Assembly (NCBI GenBank): GCA_037013685.1
Contig: CM072887.1
Span: 38,367,154-38,431,153 of the forward strand
Source: Acridotheres tristis
Taxonomy: Eukaryota > Chordata > Aves > Passeriformes > Sturnidae
Direction: 5' to 3'
DNA length: 64,000 bases
The position numbers were made by a program, and so were the translations under genes. This document shows, piece by piece, positions 1-14,366 of this stretch. Under the pieces are notes generated by a model. The model saw nothing but the letters and a program-made list of their open reading frames with translations, was not told the origin of the DNA and searched no databases. Positions within the stretch are counted from its first letter, which is position 1. Each line of letters begins with the position of its first letter.

Positions 1-810
1 TTTCCCCTCCTGTTTAATAGCCCACTCACTCAGCATTTGTACATTATCCGCACACCCACCGCTATTTCTTCTCTTGCCACTGCCTTCACCACCCCCTCCA
101 TTAATCATCAAGTCCTGGGCTCTGAAGAATAATGGTTTATAAAATGGTTGCTCTGTGCATGTCCTCAATTGCACACATAACCCCAGCCGCCTGTCTGTGT
201 GCCTCTTCTGTACATCAAGGTCAGAGGGAAGACTTAAGGGCACAGTTAAACCTAAAACTTATTCATTTGCATTTTCTTCCCAACTGTCTCCTTCCACTCC
301 GTTTCTTTTCCTCTGGAGAATTTAATGGCAAAGCTCCCCGGATTTCTGTGGGGTCAGGCCTTGCCCTGTTTCAGAATGTATCTGTGCTTAGCTCGGCAGA
401 GAGGACAATATCCCGGTCCTATTAAAGTCAATGGCAATCAGTGAATTCAAGCGTCACCGGATTTGGCTGGCAGAGCATGCACAGCCACGCTCTGGCCAAA
501 CCCTGCCCCGTTTCAATTCAGCTTAACTGCAGCAGTGCCAAGCTGCTGCGAAGCTGGCTTGTGATGCTGGCGCAGCGCTGCCCTCTCATACAGGAATCCT
601 TGGTGACGTTAAACAGCTGGAACAGATCCTGCACCTCCCTGCTGCCGCCATGCAGGGAGCCAGAAACTGGCTTCCACCTCCTGGCACCTCCCCAGCAGAT
701 AAAGGTCCTTCGAGGTCGAGATTGGCTGGATAAATTAGAGCAGCCTAAAGACTTATATTAATTCATACTGCAAACGAGTCTGGTGCTGCCCAAGTCCCAG
801 TGGTGCAAGG
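1..810. promoter_or_regulatory. Candidate non-coding element with retained CpGs (weak)
   Basis: No coding exon is visible. Between about 330 and 610 the sequence keeps several CpG dinucleotides (CCGG at 338 and 457, CTCGG at 392, CCCGG at 412, GCGTC at 451) although the surrounding DNA is AT-leaning and CpG-poor. The block also holds homeobox-like TTAATT and ATTAAA cores. Retained CpGs can mark a constrained or unmethylated regulatory element. This is inference only; cross-species alignment was not possible. Confidence 0.2.
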
Positions 811-3800
811 CACAGCCATTTCTGCATCCTCCCAGCTGCACTTACCTCTGCTCCCCTCCAGCTCAGGGCTGGGTACATTAACAATTACATGAGATCAAAT
901 CTTTTTTTTTCCTGTCAATCCAAATCCCAAAAGTGTTACAGTTCAGCTCTATAGCTCCAGCCACTTAGAATAACCATTGTGCTCCTAAATAAAAGAACAA
1001 CCAATTTTAAAAGTGTAAACTAAATTTCTGAAGAGGAAAAGAAATCTACCAACTGAATAACTTGTGCACAGCAAGAGCTTCACTGTGCATTTGAAACTTA
1101 CTATTTGCGTTTATTACACACAGCAAAAAAACAAACAAACAAAACCTGAAAAAAAAAAACAAACAGCAACAACAAAAAAATACAAAAAGCCCCTCCAAAT
1201 CCAGTGTCATAAGAACAGTGCTGAATGGCAATAGGGATCCCCACAGCAACAGGAATATGAGCTTTTAATGCCTGGCTTATACATACAACTGCATTTACAT
1301 CACTTCTTTTTTCAGCTGTATTGTAACTTAATTGTGTCAGTGAGGATGTTCAATAGCTATCCGTTTAACAGATAGACCAAGAAGCTATGCAGGACAGAGG
1401 TTTTCAGGGTCTCAACCAAGCCCTGGTTCATCATACGAGATACAAAGCAAGCAGCTCAGCCATCTGCCCCAGTTGCAGGACATTTGGGGAAAGAAGGGCT
1501 CCCACAGAGTCCCAGGGATGGCAAACACCCTGACTTTACCCGTGGTCATCTACATTCTACCACGGTGACTGCCTTTTGTCATAAGTTGTTATTCTCTTTT
1601 TTTTGCTATTTTATTTCAGTGCAGCAAAACCAACCTTGGGATGGATTTGTGGGTATTTTTCACATTATGAGCATGCAACTCTCAATCTCCAAGTATGTAA
1701 ATGGGAGATGGGACAGATAGCATGTACTAGCACATACTAATAAGGGTGACTTGACTGCTCATTTCCCTACATTAAAAGGTGACCTTGTGAGAGCAAGAGT
1801 AGCCACAGCCAGTGCATGCTGCATGATACTGACAGTGGAATAATGCCCACGGAGCAGGAAGGGGCCCACTGTCTAGGCAGAAATAGTCCCTCTTCCCTGT
1901 CAGCATGGCAGAGGGGAGTGCGTGCCTGATGGACAGGGTAGCTCCCTGCCTTTTGCACAGAACAAGGCACTGCACTCAATAGATCTGCCTTCGGAGAAGC
2001 AAGTTTGAAACCACTCAGCCTTTGCTCTGCCTTGAGAGTTGCTCCAAATCTTTGCCTGCAGATTGCAATGCTAAACTGAGACCATTATCTTGCATTGAGC
2101 TAATTTCATCCTGAAGTGCTTTAAAGGCTTAGCAGATATACAGTCTATGGTGCTATATGCACAGGAATCACTCCAGCTACTAATGAAATGCAGCCACATA
2201 TTAACCAGCGTCATGTGGTGCCTGGTGTGATGACTGCCAGATTTTGCTTTACCCAGCTGAGTTGAGTCTAGTTTTTGGTTAGTGAAATACTTCATGCCAT
2301 TTGAAAAGGACAAGTGTCAGGATCTTTACATACAGATATGTAGGTATAGGCAGTTACACTCAGCCCTGAAATTTGGAATACCACCACTGAGACAAGAGTC
2401 TCTTCTCTGGAGTCCTCCTTTGTTCCACCACCCATACACAGTATTAATTATCAAAACTGTCCTCTTTCCACTTAGTGGTACAGAGCCTGAACATCCAGAG
2501 CCTTTCACCCATGGGGTAGTTATTCAAAGGTCTCCCCAGGGCAAGATGTGAATAAAACACCACGCATGCTGTTTTGGTAATCTATAGAAAATGACTTAAT
2601 ATTTTCACTGCAATTTATTGGAACTGTATGGGTAAAGCACTACAGCCACCTCTACAACCAGCTTTAACTCATATATATCTGTCCTGTCTGTAAGAGGGAA
2701 GAAAAGTGAATCACTGTAAATTTACCGTTATGGACAATTCGTTTTCAAATGAAAAAGCACAGTGAAATATAAACTGTGTGCCTCAAATGAACGCTATAGC
2801 ATCCACTTAGTACTGTACACACACCTTTGTATAGATAGCACACACGGCATTAAATAAGCATGCTTCCCTGTCTCTAGCTAGGGTAGAGAGGGAATTGTGT
2901 GGTGAAAGACGTAATTTGTACATTAGGAAGTCTCTGTTGCCAGATCAGCAGCAGCAGCACTGACGTCTGTACTCTCTCGCTTTGTTCCTGCTGCTATAAA
3001 TCAAAATGACTACAGTCCAAATGCCTCACTTGTTTAACTATAAATGCACTGTTAGTCAGAAAAATCAACACCAGGAGGGATCTAGATATACTGCATGTAT
3101 TTTAAAATGATTAAATAGAGATTCCTCGAAAAAAGGAAAAGAACAAAAATTATAAGTGTATGGTTTCTGCAACAAAAACTTTTGAAGGGTGGAATCCAAC
3201 AGAGCTATAAAAATTTTGTGTATACAGGCACTGATGTCTTTATTAAATGAACTATCAAATTTGCCTTTCTTAATGTACATTCGGATTGAATTTTTTTTCC
3301 CCAAAAATTAATGCAACCTCTTTAGAAGCCTATTTTCCCCTGTGTCCTCCTGTATTTTCCTACTTGGGGAAACTACTGGAAGGAAATTTTAAAAGGATAG
3401 ATGAAATGGGTCACGTTTTACTTCCCTTTTTTTTATATGCTTGTGTGTTTAGAATAAATATAAACATATCTATCCCAGGCTGGCTCTTGTTTTCAGGAGA
3501 ATTTTAAAAAGCTAAATATCTCATTTGCAGATAAATGAGTTCCCAAGGCCTAGAATACAACTTAGATCCTTTCCAAGTTCTAAAAGAGGATTTGATAGTT
3601 ACATAAAAATGGTGGTGCCAGTGTCTGCTGCTGACCTGTTGCTGTGGGAAAGCAGGGGAACTCTCTTCCTAACACCTGGACTCATTGGAGGAAAAATGCA
3701 GCACAATTTCTTGAATAAAGGGAAAGAGAACAGAAGAAATTAAGAAGGTAACCTTCCAATACCAACATCACCTCAGCTGAGCTGTAAATCCTGTGCACCA

Positions 3801-6800
3801 GGCGACCCAGCCAGAAATGTGCTGAGCTGTAGTTCTGAAGAGGAAATAACAGGATCAGGGAACAGCAGGTGAACACATTGTCAATGCCACTCTGACGTTG
3901 CTGTTGGAGCTGCTGCATTACAGTTCCTGAGACCACCAAATTTCTACAGTAAGATCTTCAAGAGAGTATCAAGGCAAGAAGTCTAAAGGTATTCGTTTTA
4001 CAGAGGCTGTCTTGTTTGGACTTGGCTAATGAATTTGCAACCAGATGTTCATTTTAACATCTGATCCAAAATGTACTGAAGTCAATGGAAAGTCAATTGG
4101 AAGTTCCAGATTATTGGAAAAAGTTACTGTAGAGACAGCTAAAAAAAAATTACACAGAATGTGGCTGTTGGTCATTCAGTTTGTCACTGACTGTAGGCAA
4201 ACCTGTGGAAGGGCAAAGGAACAGATGCAGTTAGCAATTGTACGTCACTGCAGCTGTCGTGTGAATTGGTAGAGACTACAATTTGAAAATAACTGTATTT
4301 ACCTCTTTCTCATGCAGGCCAACTTAGCCCACATTCCTTCTCATTTTCCATGGATTAAGAGCATGTACAAATGGTTACTATACCTCAGCTGGAACTTCTG
4401 TAATATTTTAGGAAGTTGTAACTACATAAAATAGAGGATAATAATGTTACCAATGCTAGTTACCATCACTTTTTAGAAACAGCTCAACAGGTCACACAAG
4501 ACTTGAAATTTTTGTTTTGTTTCACTTCAGTTTATAAATGTAAATGTTGAAAGAGAACTATCTTGAGGTAACAGGCTTCTACAACTCTTTTGAAATTAGT
4601 TCAATTAACACTGATTTAAAAAGCTGTAAACAATAAGCAGTATAAGACATATTAAAGAGTCAGACTGGGATGCAGTGTCGGCAAAAGCAAAGCTAAACAA
4701 AGTCTTCTGAGTTTTAGAGAAACTAATTTGCCTTTGCAGTCACTTCCCTGGACACAGTTTGCTCCATCTGGAATCTTCAACTCAAGACTTACTGGATATT
4801 TTTCTAGATATTGTAATCTTACTGCAGAAGTTTGCAGCAGGGATTCTCTCGGCTCCACTCTTCAGGAAGACAGACAGTTACCCTAATGGTCCTTCTAACT
4901 CTGAAGACATCAGACCTCAGTAGCTGGTGAACAGTGAGCACAGATTAGTCTACTCTTTTACCTCTAAAGTAGGGTGCCCTTTGGGAAAAATTCAGTTTCT
5001 CCTCTTGTGTATATCGGCATCTCTATGATTTGCACACAGATCTAAAAAGTAATTCTAACAAATCATGCACTATCTTGGCATCACAAGGAGGCTGTAAGTT
5101 GATGGACATTCAAACTCACAGGAGAAGAGAGAGAATAACAAATTTCAGAAGGGGCTTTGGTGCAGTCCTCCCTCACACCTATTGAATTAGGAAAGAGATG
5201 GAATTAAACTGAGCAAATGTCCATACAAAAATCTGGTGAGAACTGCAGTGGAGTGGAGACATCTAGCTGCCTTCTCTCTCCCAACAGCATCTGTGAATCA
5301 GGAAATCCTGGATCTGGAGAGAGGTTATAGATACTAACTTCTTTAGGAGAAAGCAAACAAGCCCACCCTTGTCAAGAGGGGGCATAAAACTGGGACGGAG
5401 AGAAGATTATGCATACTGTTTATCTTTCCTCTTTCCCTCTCTGGACCCTTCCCTAACAAAATCTTATTTCCTTTTATTCCTTAAGTTTGGATTCTTAGGC
5501 GGGCATTTTATTTTTGCAGTTTGGGTTACATGGTCTTAAAAAGCAGCTTTGGATGTGCAAATTACCACAAGAAACCATGCTGAAAACACCTCCTTGATCC
5601 AGCATTGGAAGAGCCTGTATAGTTCAGGCTGCACCCCATGCCTGACTACAAAGCCTAAAAGCAGAGCAACATGTAATACTGTGGTCAACTCTCCCTTACA
5701 TTGTAAGCAGGCTCAGTTCCTGTCTATTTCCAGATGCACAGCAAATGCACAGGCTTCCCAGCAAGGTGGGACTGTGCACAGCACATCACACCTGCATCCC
5801 CACTGGGGGAGACTGAGCAAGCTGCATGGTGTCCTGCTCTGTGGAGACACCATTGGACTTCTGCCCATGAGCCACAGCCTGCTGAATCCACACACAGAAG
5901 CATAGATCTAGACAAACCATGAGCTGAGGAATGGAAAATTAAGATTTGGTATCTACCTACTTGAGAGCTTTGAAACATCATGTGTGCCCCCCATTTCATA
6001 TGGCCTCAAGCTGCTGCAGCCAGATGTCACAGGCTCTGGGACTGCAGCAGTCAGCAGCAGGACATGACAGTGAGGCTACAGCCTTGCTCCTTCAACTGCT
6101 CAGCACTTCTCCTTTCAGCTTCAGCCTGTGCCTGCTCCCAGTGCACATAAACATAGGCACGTGCTAGCTCCAGCAGTAACTAAACTTTCCACACTCACAA
6201 ATTCTGACTCTACAGCTTGGGAACTATCCAAAATTGCAGTTGGAGCCCAGCTGTTCCATACCATCACCCCATAAACAAAGGCCAGGCAACTCTGCATTTA
6301 TGCTTCTGCAAGAGAGGAGAACAGGGAGGCGCTGAACTGGTCTTGCGTGAAAAAGTACAGGGATTATCCTAGTTACAACTGTCTAATCACAACAAAATAA
6401 TCCCTGTGACCACGGAGGTGAGGCCAGTATTCGGATAATGACGTGCATCTGGAATGAAATAGGAGATTTCGGACATCAGGACAAAGGAAGGATAATAAGA
6501 ATACTGGCCCAAGCTCAAACACTAATGCATACCAAACATTAATGCACCACAAACAACAGCTGCTGCAGAGGATTGGTTTTGATTTTCTTAGGGAAGAAAT
6601 ATCACCAGCAGAAGGAAATCTGCTGTTTTATGTTCTGCTGGATAAGGAGACAGCTTGTGTTCTGAAGCCCACACCTATGTCAGGAGCAATATCACATCCA
6701 CAGTTCAGACCAAGGCAGACACATCTAGCTCAAAACTGTCTGAGTTTGCAGGCAACTCTGACAACGTAAGCAGCAAGGTCACATCTGCAGAAGCAAGTAC

Positions 6801-9800
6801 TTTTCTCCCCTCCAGAAATCCCTTGAGAATGAATTTGAGGTTGTCCTTATCAAGCAAGGAAATTTGCACTGCAGCATCAACTGCTTTTCCTACCAAAGGA
6901 AGATTTTAGCCTCCAGGGATTTTGAGTTTGTTGTTGTTCTCCCCTTCTCCTTTCCTCCTTTCGTCAGCCCAAGAGGAACAAGAGAACCAAGTGAAATCTG
7001 CTAGCTCATTTGGTCTTTCCAAACCAATGCTTTGCCAGGATTTTCTGTGGCTTCTGTTGCTAGGATTTTCAAATGTCTCCCCAAGTCTCAGAGTGATATG
7101 AAACCTCTTAGCTTCTAAGATCAAGTGTATTTACTGTAATATAAATTAATTGTAACACTTTGAACTGGAGCAAAATCTATCAAAGGAAAGCACATCGTGA
7201 GCTACTCGTGAAGGCCATTATTCTAGAAGGAAAATGTGAATATAAGAACTGAACTTTACCCAGAAAATTTAAGCTGAACACTTCCCCCATGATTAGGGCA
7301 GCTGGAAATTGAGGGATATAATTTTCAAGAAAGCTGTGGAGAAAAACACTTGGTGAAGGATTCTCACCATTCTGTTTACAAGTGCCAGTGTAAGCAATTT
7401 TGTGGCTTCCCAGTGAAAGATAAGTGAATGAATTTGAGTTCAAGTCTTACTTGTAAGAAGCCCTCATGTTGCCATGATGAATTTTGGCCGCTCACCAAAT
7501 CTGAGAGAAACTCAATGGACCAGCATAATCCCTGATCACTGAAGTTAATTGAGGTTGAGTCACACCCAGAACAATCTTTCTGGTTCATTCATTAAGAGAA
7601 AAGACTAAAACACTACATAGACAGCTTCTGGTATCAAAAGCAAGGTGTGCTAAAAAAAGGTATTTCTGACTTAAGAACACAAGGTTTCCTCCCCATCTCC
7701 CTAGAAGAGAAAAATTCAGTTTTGTAGTAAATTCAGATCTAGACTGCCACATTTTTCTAGAGCATCAAGACTGGCCCCGCTACCTTGACACACGAGTCAG
7801 TCACAGCCTGTTGTGCCATAAAGCAATCCTCACCACCTGACTGAATTCACAGCACCTTTGTCCTGTACCTGCTGGACTGCACTGGGACAATCAAGGTTAT
7901 TTAAGCTTAGTCTAGCTTACACATTGCTCCAACTGGGACAATGCCCAAGGTAGCAACAGGAAGATAGCGGAATGATGTTCTGTCACTGCTTTGACTTTGA
8001 CTCTGTACTTGTGCCTGCAGGGAAAATGCCTACTTTTCTTATTGCCTTGAAAATGCCATTACTGGTGAGGCATTTCACATAAAAGACCTTGAAGAAATTA
8101 AATTTAGGGTTTCTTTTCATGCAGTGTATGAAAACAGCATTCAGACTCATACATAAAAATTCCTTCAAGTATCTTAAGTATCCAAGGAACAAATTTTTTA
8201 TTTTGATAGCAGTAAAACCCAAAGATGCATTTACAAACATACCTCAAAATTTCCCAACTGCAATTATTAGGCAGATGTTCTTCCTGATCTGGCATTTAAT
8301 GGTAGTTATTCAGTCACTGAGAAATTGCTTTACAAAACCAGTTCAGAGCTAGCTCTAGTTTTGGGAGTCTGTAATCAATGGTATCTTCCAAGGAGATATT
8401 TACCTTGGGTTCTTGACTTTCCTGGAAAAGAGTCACTAGGCTGGGACTTTACATCAGCAATGTAATTTCTCTGTATTCTTATCAGTAATGGAGGATGCCA
8501 AAGCTTTTGAAATAACTCATGTTCATCTTTTACTAAAGCTTGAAAAACAAAAACACAAGCATTTGCCCCTGTTTTTTACCACTGTTTATTTTAAATAAAA
8601 TAACGATAATAAAGAAATATCTACTCCAGAAAGGCTTTTAGAACAAGGAAAGCAAAGACTAAGCCTAAATGATCCATTCCAGATTTTACTTCATACTTAA
8701 CTGCTTCTGAAAAAGGAAAATTTGGGTGGTTTATCAATTCCCTGTAGATATCCAGCGCCAGGATGTATGTATTGAATTTTAAAAAACACTTCAACTTACT
8801 TGCTGCAGTGAGGTACTTTGGTTAGTTCTTTACCTGAGGTAATAAATTAAAAGCAACCCATTATCTGGGTTGCAGTGCAACTCATTTCAAAAGCCTGACA
8901 TTTACAGTAGAGGAACTCAAATATATGAACATTTCCCACTTTTACTAATACTAATCTCTCAATTCACTTTAACCACAAATGATTTTAAATAGCTAATAGA
9001 TCTTTAGAATCACTTGTATTTGCAGTTCTGGAATAGTCATCAAATGTCCTAATACATCTACAGTAAGGTAATGCATCCTGAATTTAGTTCTAAGAACAAT
9101 TAATTAAAAATGGAAAATATTTGGAACAGTTCTAGTAAGATTTATTTATAAAAGCTGTTTATGTGGGCAGTAGTAACTGTTGTACTTGTCTTTAAAGCTC
9201 CCTTGGAAGTATTTACACCTAAATGGAATGAAGATTTCTCAGAAGAAAGATAATGATGACAGAGCCAGCGAAGTTATGTGCTACCTGTTTGTTTAAAGGT
9301 TTTTCTTCTTCAGCAGGGTTAGATGGATATCTCATCATGGTGTTAGGGAACACAGTGCTTTGCTGAAGCTCTAATTCCCTTACATCTAGACAGAGGAAAA
9401 ACAGTGACTATCACATGCTTTCACAGTTTCACAGAAATATCCATGCATGTTGGAAGAGCAGCACAGTCACTGATAAACATCTCTGTAGTGAGAGCCCACA
9501 CTTCACATGTCAAGAATATGCTGCATAGAAAGAGCAGAAGAGTTGCTCTTACAGCTAGTTAGGAACTAGAATTCCACTCTTCTAGAAAAACCTCACGTTT
9601 TCCTTGCATATTACAAAAAACAATGGCAATTTCAGATTTTCTCATAAACCAATTGTGAAGCCAGTCAGTTAAGACAGCAACCTAGCATATTATGCTTCAT
9701 TTAATTCCTATGTCCTTGGTCAGTCGCTGTGTTTCATGGGAACATTAATTCAGGGGACTTTAACCCTCTTTTCTTCCAGATCCTGTACCCTAGATGCACC

Positions 9801-12800
9801 CTTCCTCACATGCTATAGCAACTGTGCCTGCACCAGCACCCTTCCTCACATGTGCCTGCAGCAGGAGAACCATGCAGGGGGAAGAAGGAGGACTACCAAC
9901 TGCAGTAGAAATCAATTAGCAGGTAAGGGATTAATGACAAGCCCAAAAGCCTACAAACAATACTCAGTTAGACAACCTGCAGAGCCTGTCCACACACTTG
10001 CCTTGCACTTGCTGGTGTCTAACTTTTATTGCCATATTATCTCAAGCAACAGGGTTATGGTTATAGAAAAATGGAGGGACTGTCAAAAAGTGAAAAATGT
10101 CACTTGTTTTATTCTCATCTCAAAACCTTATGGCTTACCACCCTGAAAGGAGACAAGGGTGTGTGCAGCAACAAAATCTTCCATTGTGAGAGGACTGACA
10201 GATCTAATCATCATTTCTGCCTCAGAAATTTTTAAAATGCAGTATGTGAAAACATGCTGACCCTTGGGAAATAAGTGGGGCTGTTAAAAATAAATAGGTT
10301 CCAGCTTTTCAGGAAGAGCAGATTCACTACAGTGACGTAAAAACACCCAGCAGCTTGTCCCAGCCATTTCCCGTGAGACACTGCTGATGTAGGAAGAAAC
10401 AGCAGCTCACACAGCTGCCTGGAAATTTAAATGCCAGGATGTTACTTCTTGAACATCTTATTTCTTTTCCAAACCTCACCTTTGACACAGCAGCAGTACT
10501 GGCACAGTCCTTCCATACCCTCAGAAAGACCCTTTGACCTACTGAAGACTTTGTTTTTTGAAAGAAAAAACGAACAAACAACAAAATAAAATTAAAAAAA
10601 AAACCAAAAACAAAACCAAACCAAAAACCATAACAAAATATCAGATTATGTCTCCAAATACATTATAAGATACTAGCAGCTCTACTAATGTCCTCTTACT
10701 GCTGAGAAAAATTTTAGTTTTAGAAGTTAAAGACTTCATAGTTTTCATTTCAGGGTCTTTAATTTTCTATTGGAAAGGATAACGCAGCCCAAGTATATTT
10801 TGGGTGTCATGACCACATACTTGCTAAAAAAGAGGACCAATGCTGGGATATGACACCTTAATGCAGAGGTACAGTGTGTGGTAAGCCTGAGCCAATCACA
10901 TAAAATAAAAAATGAAGTGCTGAAACAGAAGGTTTTTCACTGAATGGAAATACTGATTTACAGCAGACTATTTCTGCTGAACTACAGCTGCAGGCTTGGT
11001 AGTGACAAAGAAAATACCTTCATTTTCAAAGCATACATCTGCATTTTCAGTTCAAAGTGGTTTGTTTCAGACCCATGTAGAGACTGCCTGGGTGAAGTAT
11101 TTAGTCATTTTAGTTAGTTAGGAGGACAATTCTTTCAGCAAACATTTCATGGTACCTCTGTTTTCTCTCATATTAATTCATCAGGATCTAGCTTCTTTAC
11201 TGTTTCCTTCTTAGATTTCCACTCACTTTTTCCACAAAAGCCCTGTTAAATCCTAGCCAATGTTTTCCATAAGACGGAACACATGAATTAGTGTTTGTTT
11301 ATAAAAAGAGTGCAGGGATTACATGCTGGAAAAGATTCTTTACACATAATCACTTCAACACGTGTCTTTCCACCCCATTTACAGTAAGACTGCAAGTCAT
11401 GTTAACATCTCAATACGAAAAAGAATATTAGTTTGCCTGTTGTACTGCTCCAAGAGAAGGAAGAAAAGACTGTTTGTATATATTAAAACTACGAAAACGA
11501 TATAAACCCATTAAAATATGCGTCCAGAAACTGAATGAAAGCAGAATCATCTCAGTAGGTTCTCCTTCATAGGTAAGGAGTCAGGTAAATAACATCAAGC
11601 AAGATGCATTTTTTTTTTTCATCCTCTCATTTGCCCTGGATAATACATGGCCACTACTAGAGCAGCAGAAGTCCATTTCACAGATGAGGACCTTCAACAG
11701 AAAGTAATCTCTCTTCAGAGAATTTCTGGTGGCAACATCTGGTAGGAAAAAGCCACAATCAAAAACTGAGAGATGTAGTGAAGTTGCAGGTCTTTGAAGA
11801 GAAACCCTATAGCCTGTAAATTTTACAGGACAAAACTTGACACTTTTAAGTAGGTTGTTATATATGTAAGGAATAGGAAGGAGCCAAAACAAACAAGATC
11901 CTGTGATTTCTACCACCAAGAGCTTCCCTTGACCACTGCATCATCCCCCTCAAACCTTGCTTTCTCAGACCTCTTCATCGGAAAAGGGAGCCCCTTAAAG
12001 ACAAACCCAGCTATCCCTGTCACAGGAAGGTCAATCTCTACAATGATTTCAAAGACCCATGGTCCTAAAGGAATAAGACAGCAGCCTTGCAATGAAACCA
12101 AACACAGTAGGAAGGCCAGAGTTTTGCTGTTGGCTTCAGCACTAGCAAGACTGGTTTTGCTGTTATTTCAGAGTCTAAGAATTACACTGGCAGCACCTCC
12201 TTCCTCAGCTCAGTTCCTGGTGTTCCCCAAATCAGGGAGTTTGATGATCATTGAAACCTTGTTTCAGAGTTGGTGGAAATTGAGCAATGGGGCTAAAAAG
12301 CTATTAGACGGGAAGGAATGGGGATGGATAAACAGAGAGTGAGCTCACATGTCTTGTTTTTGTAGTTCAAGCTAAAAAATAACTTTTTATACATACATGT
12401 AGAAAGGGCTAGTAACTGGCAGGATTCTCAGTATCAAAGGAAGCTTGGCCCTGTTTCAAAAAACCATCAGCCTGTTTGAAGTTAGCTGGTGTTTTTTCCT
12501 CTGGTAATGACTTTAACAGTGTTCTCACTTTTACTAGCCACGCTGGGCACTATTCCATTTAACAGACTACAGTGCTCAGTTCTCCAAGTAACACTGCAAG
12601 CCCAGCAAGATTACTCAGGGTAAGTCAGCCAGACATGTTGCATTTCTTCCTGGAATGAGCCTGTTGCAGGTGGAGGGGGTGATATTTTTATGAAGCAGAA
12701 CAATCTTCTCCAAAAGACAAAAAAATATGTCCCCCATTTTGCCCTACTTCAGATGGGGACAGTCCAAAATCTGCCAGGATGGACATTAATTGGAGCAGTT

Positions 12801-14053
12801 CTACTGCAAGGGACTCCAGGGGTGCTAGATGCCAAAGAAAAATATTTTCCAGACCTTCAGCACAGCTGGAGCTATGAGAAGTCTGGCTTTGATTCACCAG
12901 AGGGTGTAAGTGTGACAACATTCACTACGGGGACCCTTTGCTTTTTTGATAAATTAGTGATTCAGGTCTCTAAGTTAGAGGGGAAAGAAGTAGGTCTGTG
13001 ATTTATTGCTAAAGAGAAATGTAAAGAAATTAATTTGAAGATGAGTACATAATTTTTAGTTATTTTCATTAATTATTTTTCCTGATTTCTTTGCATTACA
13101 AATATTCCTGAAGAAAAACAAAATCCCAAAATTAAAATTGAAAATTCAGTCTTTCCCTGAATTATCACTTTTTTGAGACAATAAAAGCTATCCATCACAT
13201 TTAGTGTGACTTCACAGCTAATTCTGATAGACCCAGTCCTCTACAGCATAAAAAAATTCCCTCTGTCATAACAAAAATATGTAACTGGTTCCAGATATCC
13301 TAAGCAAATAATTATTTGCTTATCTTCAATAGTCTTTTTTTTGGCATTATCCTTATTAGGAATGACTGGATACAAAACCTTTACAGTTCATTATCTGCTT
13401 TATCACATAGGCAAGAAAACAAAGTTACAACATCTGTTACAACAATTTAGCTTCCAGACACCTCAAATTACAAAAAGATTCAGAGTTGTAACTGCCAAAC
13501 TGCCCAGCTTTGGTCCATAAATTGTGATGCAAGTTTCACTCCTTGATCCATCAGTGTTAGCACATGACCTTCATGTAACTTCTACGCCCAGCTTCCATCT
13601 TCGTAAAAGTTGATGTCACTCTTTTTTATGAAGTACCCTGGTCAACGGCACTAGAAACAGTGTTAAATAAAAGACTAGCAGAATTTTTCTACCCATGTCT
13701 TGTGTCCAGCTCTAAACTTGCCACTGAGCTTAAAACAGCCCTCAGAAATTTTTCATTTTCTTTGTTTCATAGATATATACAGATATACCATTTATTTAAC
13801 AAAACATTTTAAGAGTCCATGAAAATTGCACACGCAGTGGTTACATAAAACATGGTAGTCTCATTTTAGCTTCTCTGTCTTTAGGTGAATTTGAAACCTC
13901 CGAGTTCTCTGCAGTATTTTACATTACAGACATTCAGAAGAGAGCAGGGTCTGCTCTACTGCGTTACAATTCCAGCTTAGTTTTCATTCTGTATTACATT
14001 TTCAATGCATCTGCCTCACAGAACCTTACAGCAGTCTCCCCGTACCTAAAAAT
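811..14053. other. Non-coding 3' flank, no gene seen
   Basis: Every open frame here is short (136 codons or fewer), without a recognisable domain, coding-like composition or convincing splice-linked neighbours. Minor contents are A/CA-rich low complexity at 1127-1182 and 10567-10645, and a short near-tandem duplication of a GCACCCTTCCTCACATG unit at about 9796 and 9837. By analogy with human synteny (TBXT next to PDE10A) this side may lead towards PDE10A, but no PDE10A exon was recognised. Confidence 0.6.
10567..10645. repeat. A-rich low-complexity tract
   Basis: Runs of AAAC, CAAA and AAAACC units make up nearly the whole segment, with almost no G. It has no unit regular enough to be called a microsatellite. 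It could be the degraded A-rich tail of an old retroposon, but no body of such an element is recognised next to it. Confidence 0.7.
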
Positions 14054-14366
14054 GTTCTACAGGAAAGCTGGAGGAGAGCTTCTCACAAGGGCATGTGGTG
14101 ACAGGATAAGGGAGAACAGCTTCAAATTGAGAGAGGACAGAGTTAGATTAGATACAAGGAAGAAATTCTTCCTAATGAGGATGAGACACTGGACCATGCT
14201 GCTCAGAGAAGCTGTGCATGCTCCATCCCTCTAAGTGTTCACAGCCACATCAGACAGGCTTTGAGTGTAGCCTGGTCTAGTGAAAATGTCCCTGCCTATG
14301 CAGGAGGGTTGGAATGAATGATCTTTAAGGTCCCTTCCACCCCAAATCATTCTATGATTCTATGAA
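14054..14366 (+). mobile_element. CR1 LINE 3' fragment
   Basis: This is a 5'-truncated copy of the avian CR1 non-LTR retrotransposon. Diagnostic stretches are visible in order: the AGATACAAGGAAGAAATTCT segment, CTCAGAGAAGCTGTGCATGC, the CCTGGTCTAGTG segment, GATCTTTAAGGTCCCTTCCA, and the terminal tandem ATTCTATGATTCTATGA. The last is the short 3' terminal repeat typical of CR1, which lacks a poly(A) tail. Only the 3' end survives and no reverse transcriptase reading frame is present. Orientation is plus. The clean terminal repeat suggests a moderately young insertion compared with the copy near 17 kb. Confidence 0.95.

Noticed and set aside
5172..5180. Scattered T-box half-sites TCACACCT (also near 5787, 39306 and 61238)
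   Set aside because: About two are expected by chance in a window of this size and four were seen, none as a palindromic pair. The one in TBXT intron 6 might allow autoregulation but is not evidence by itself.
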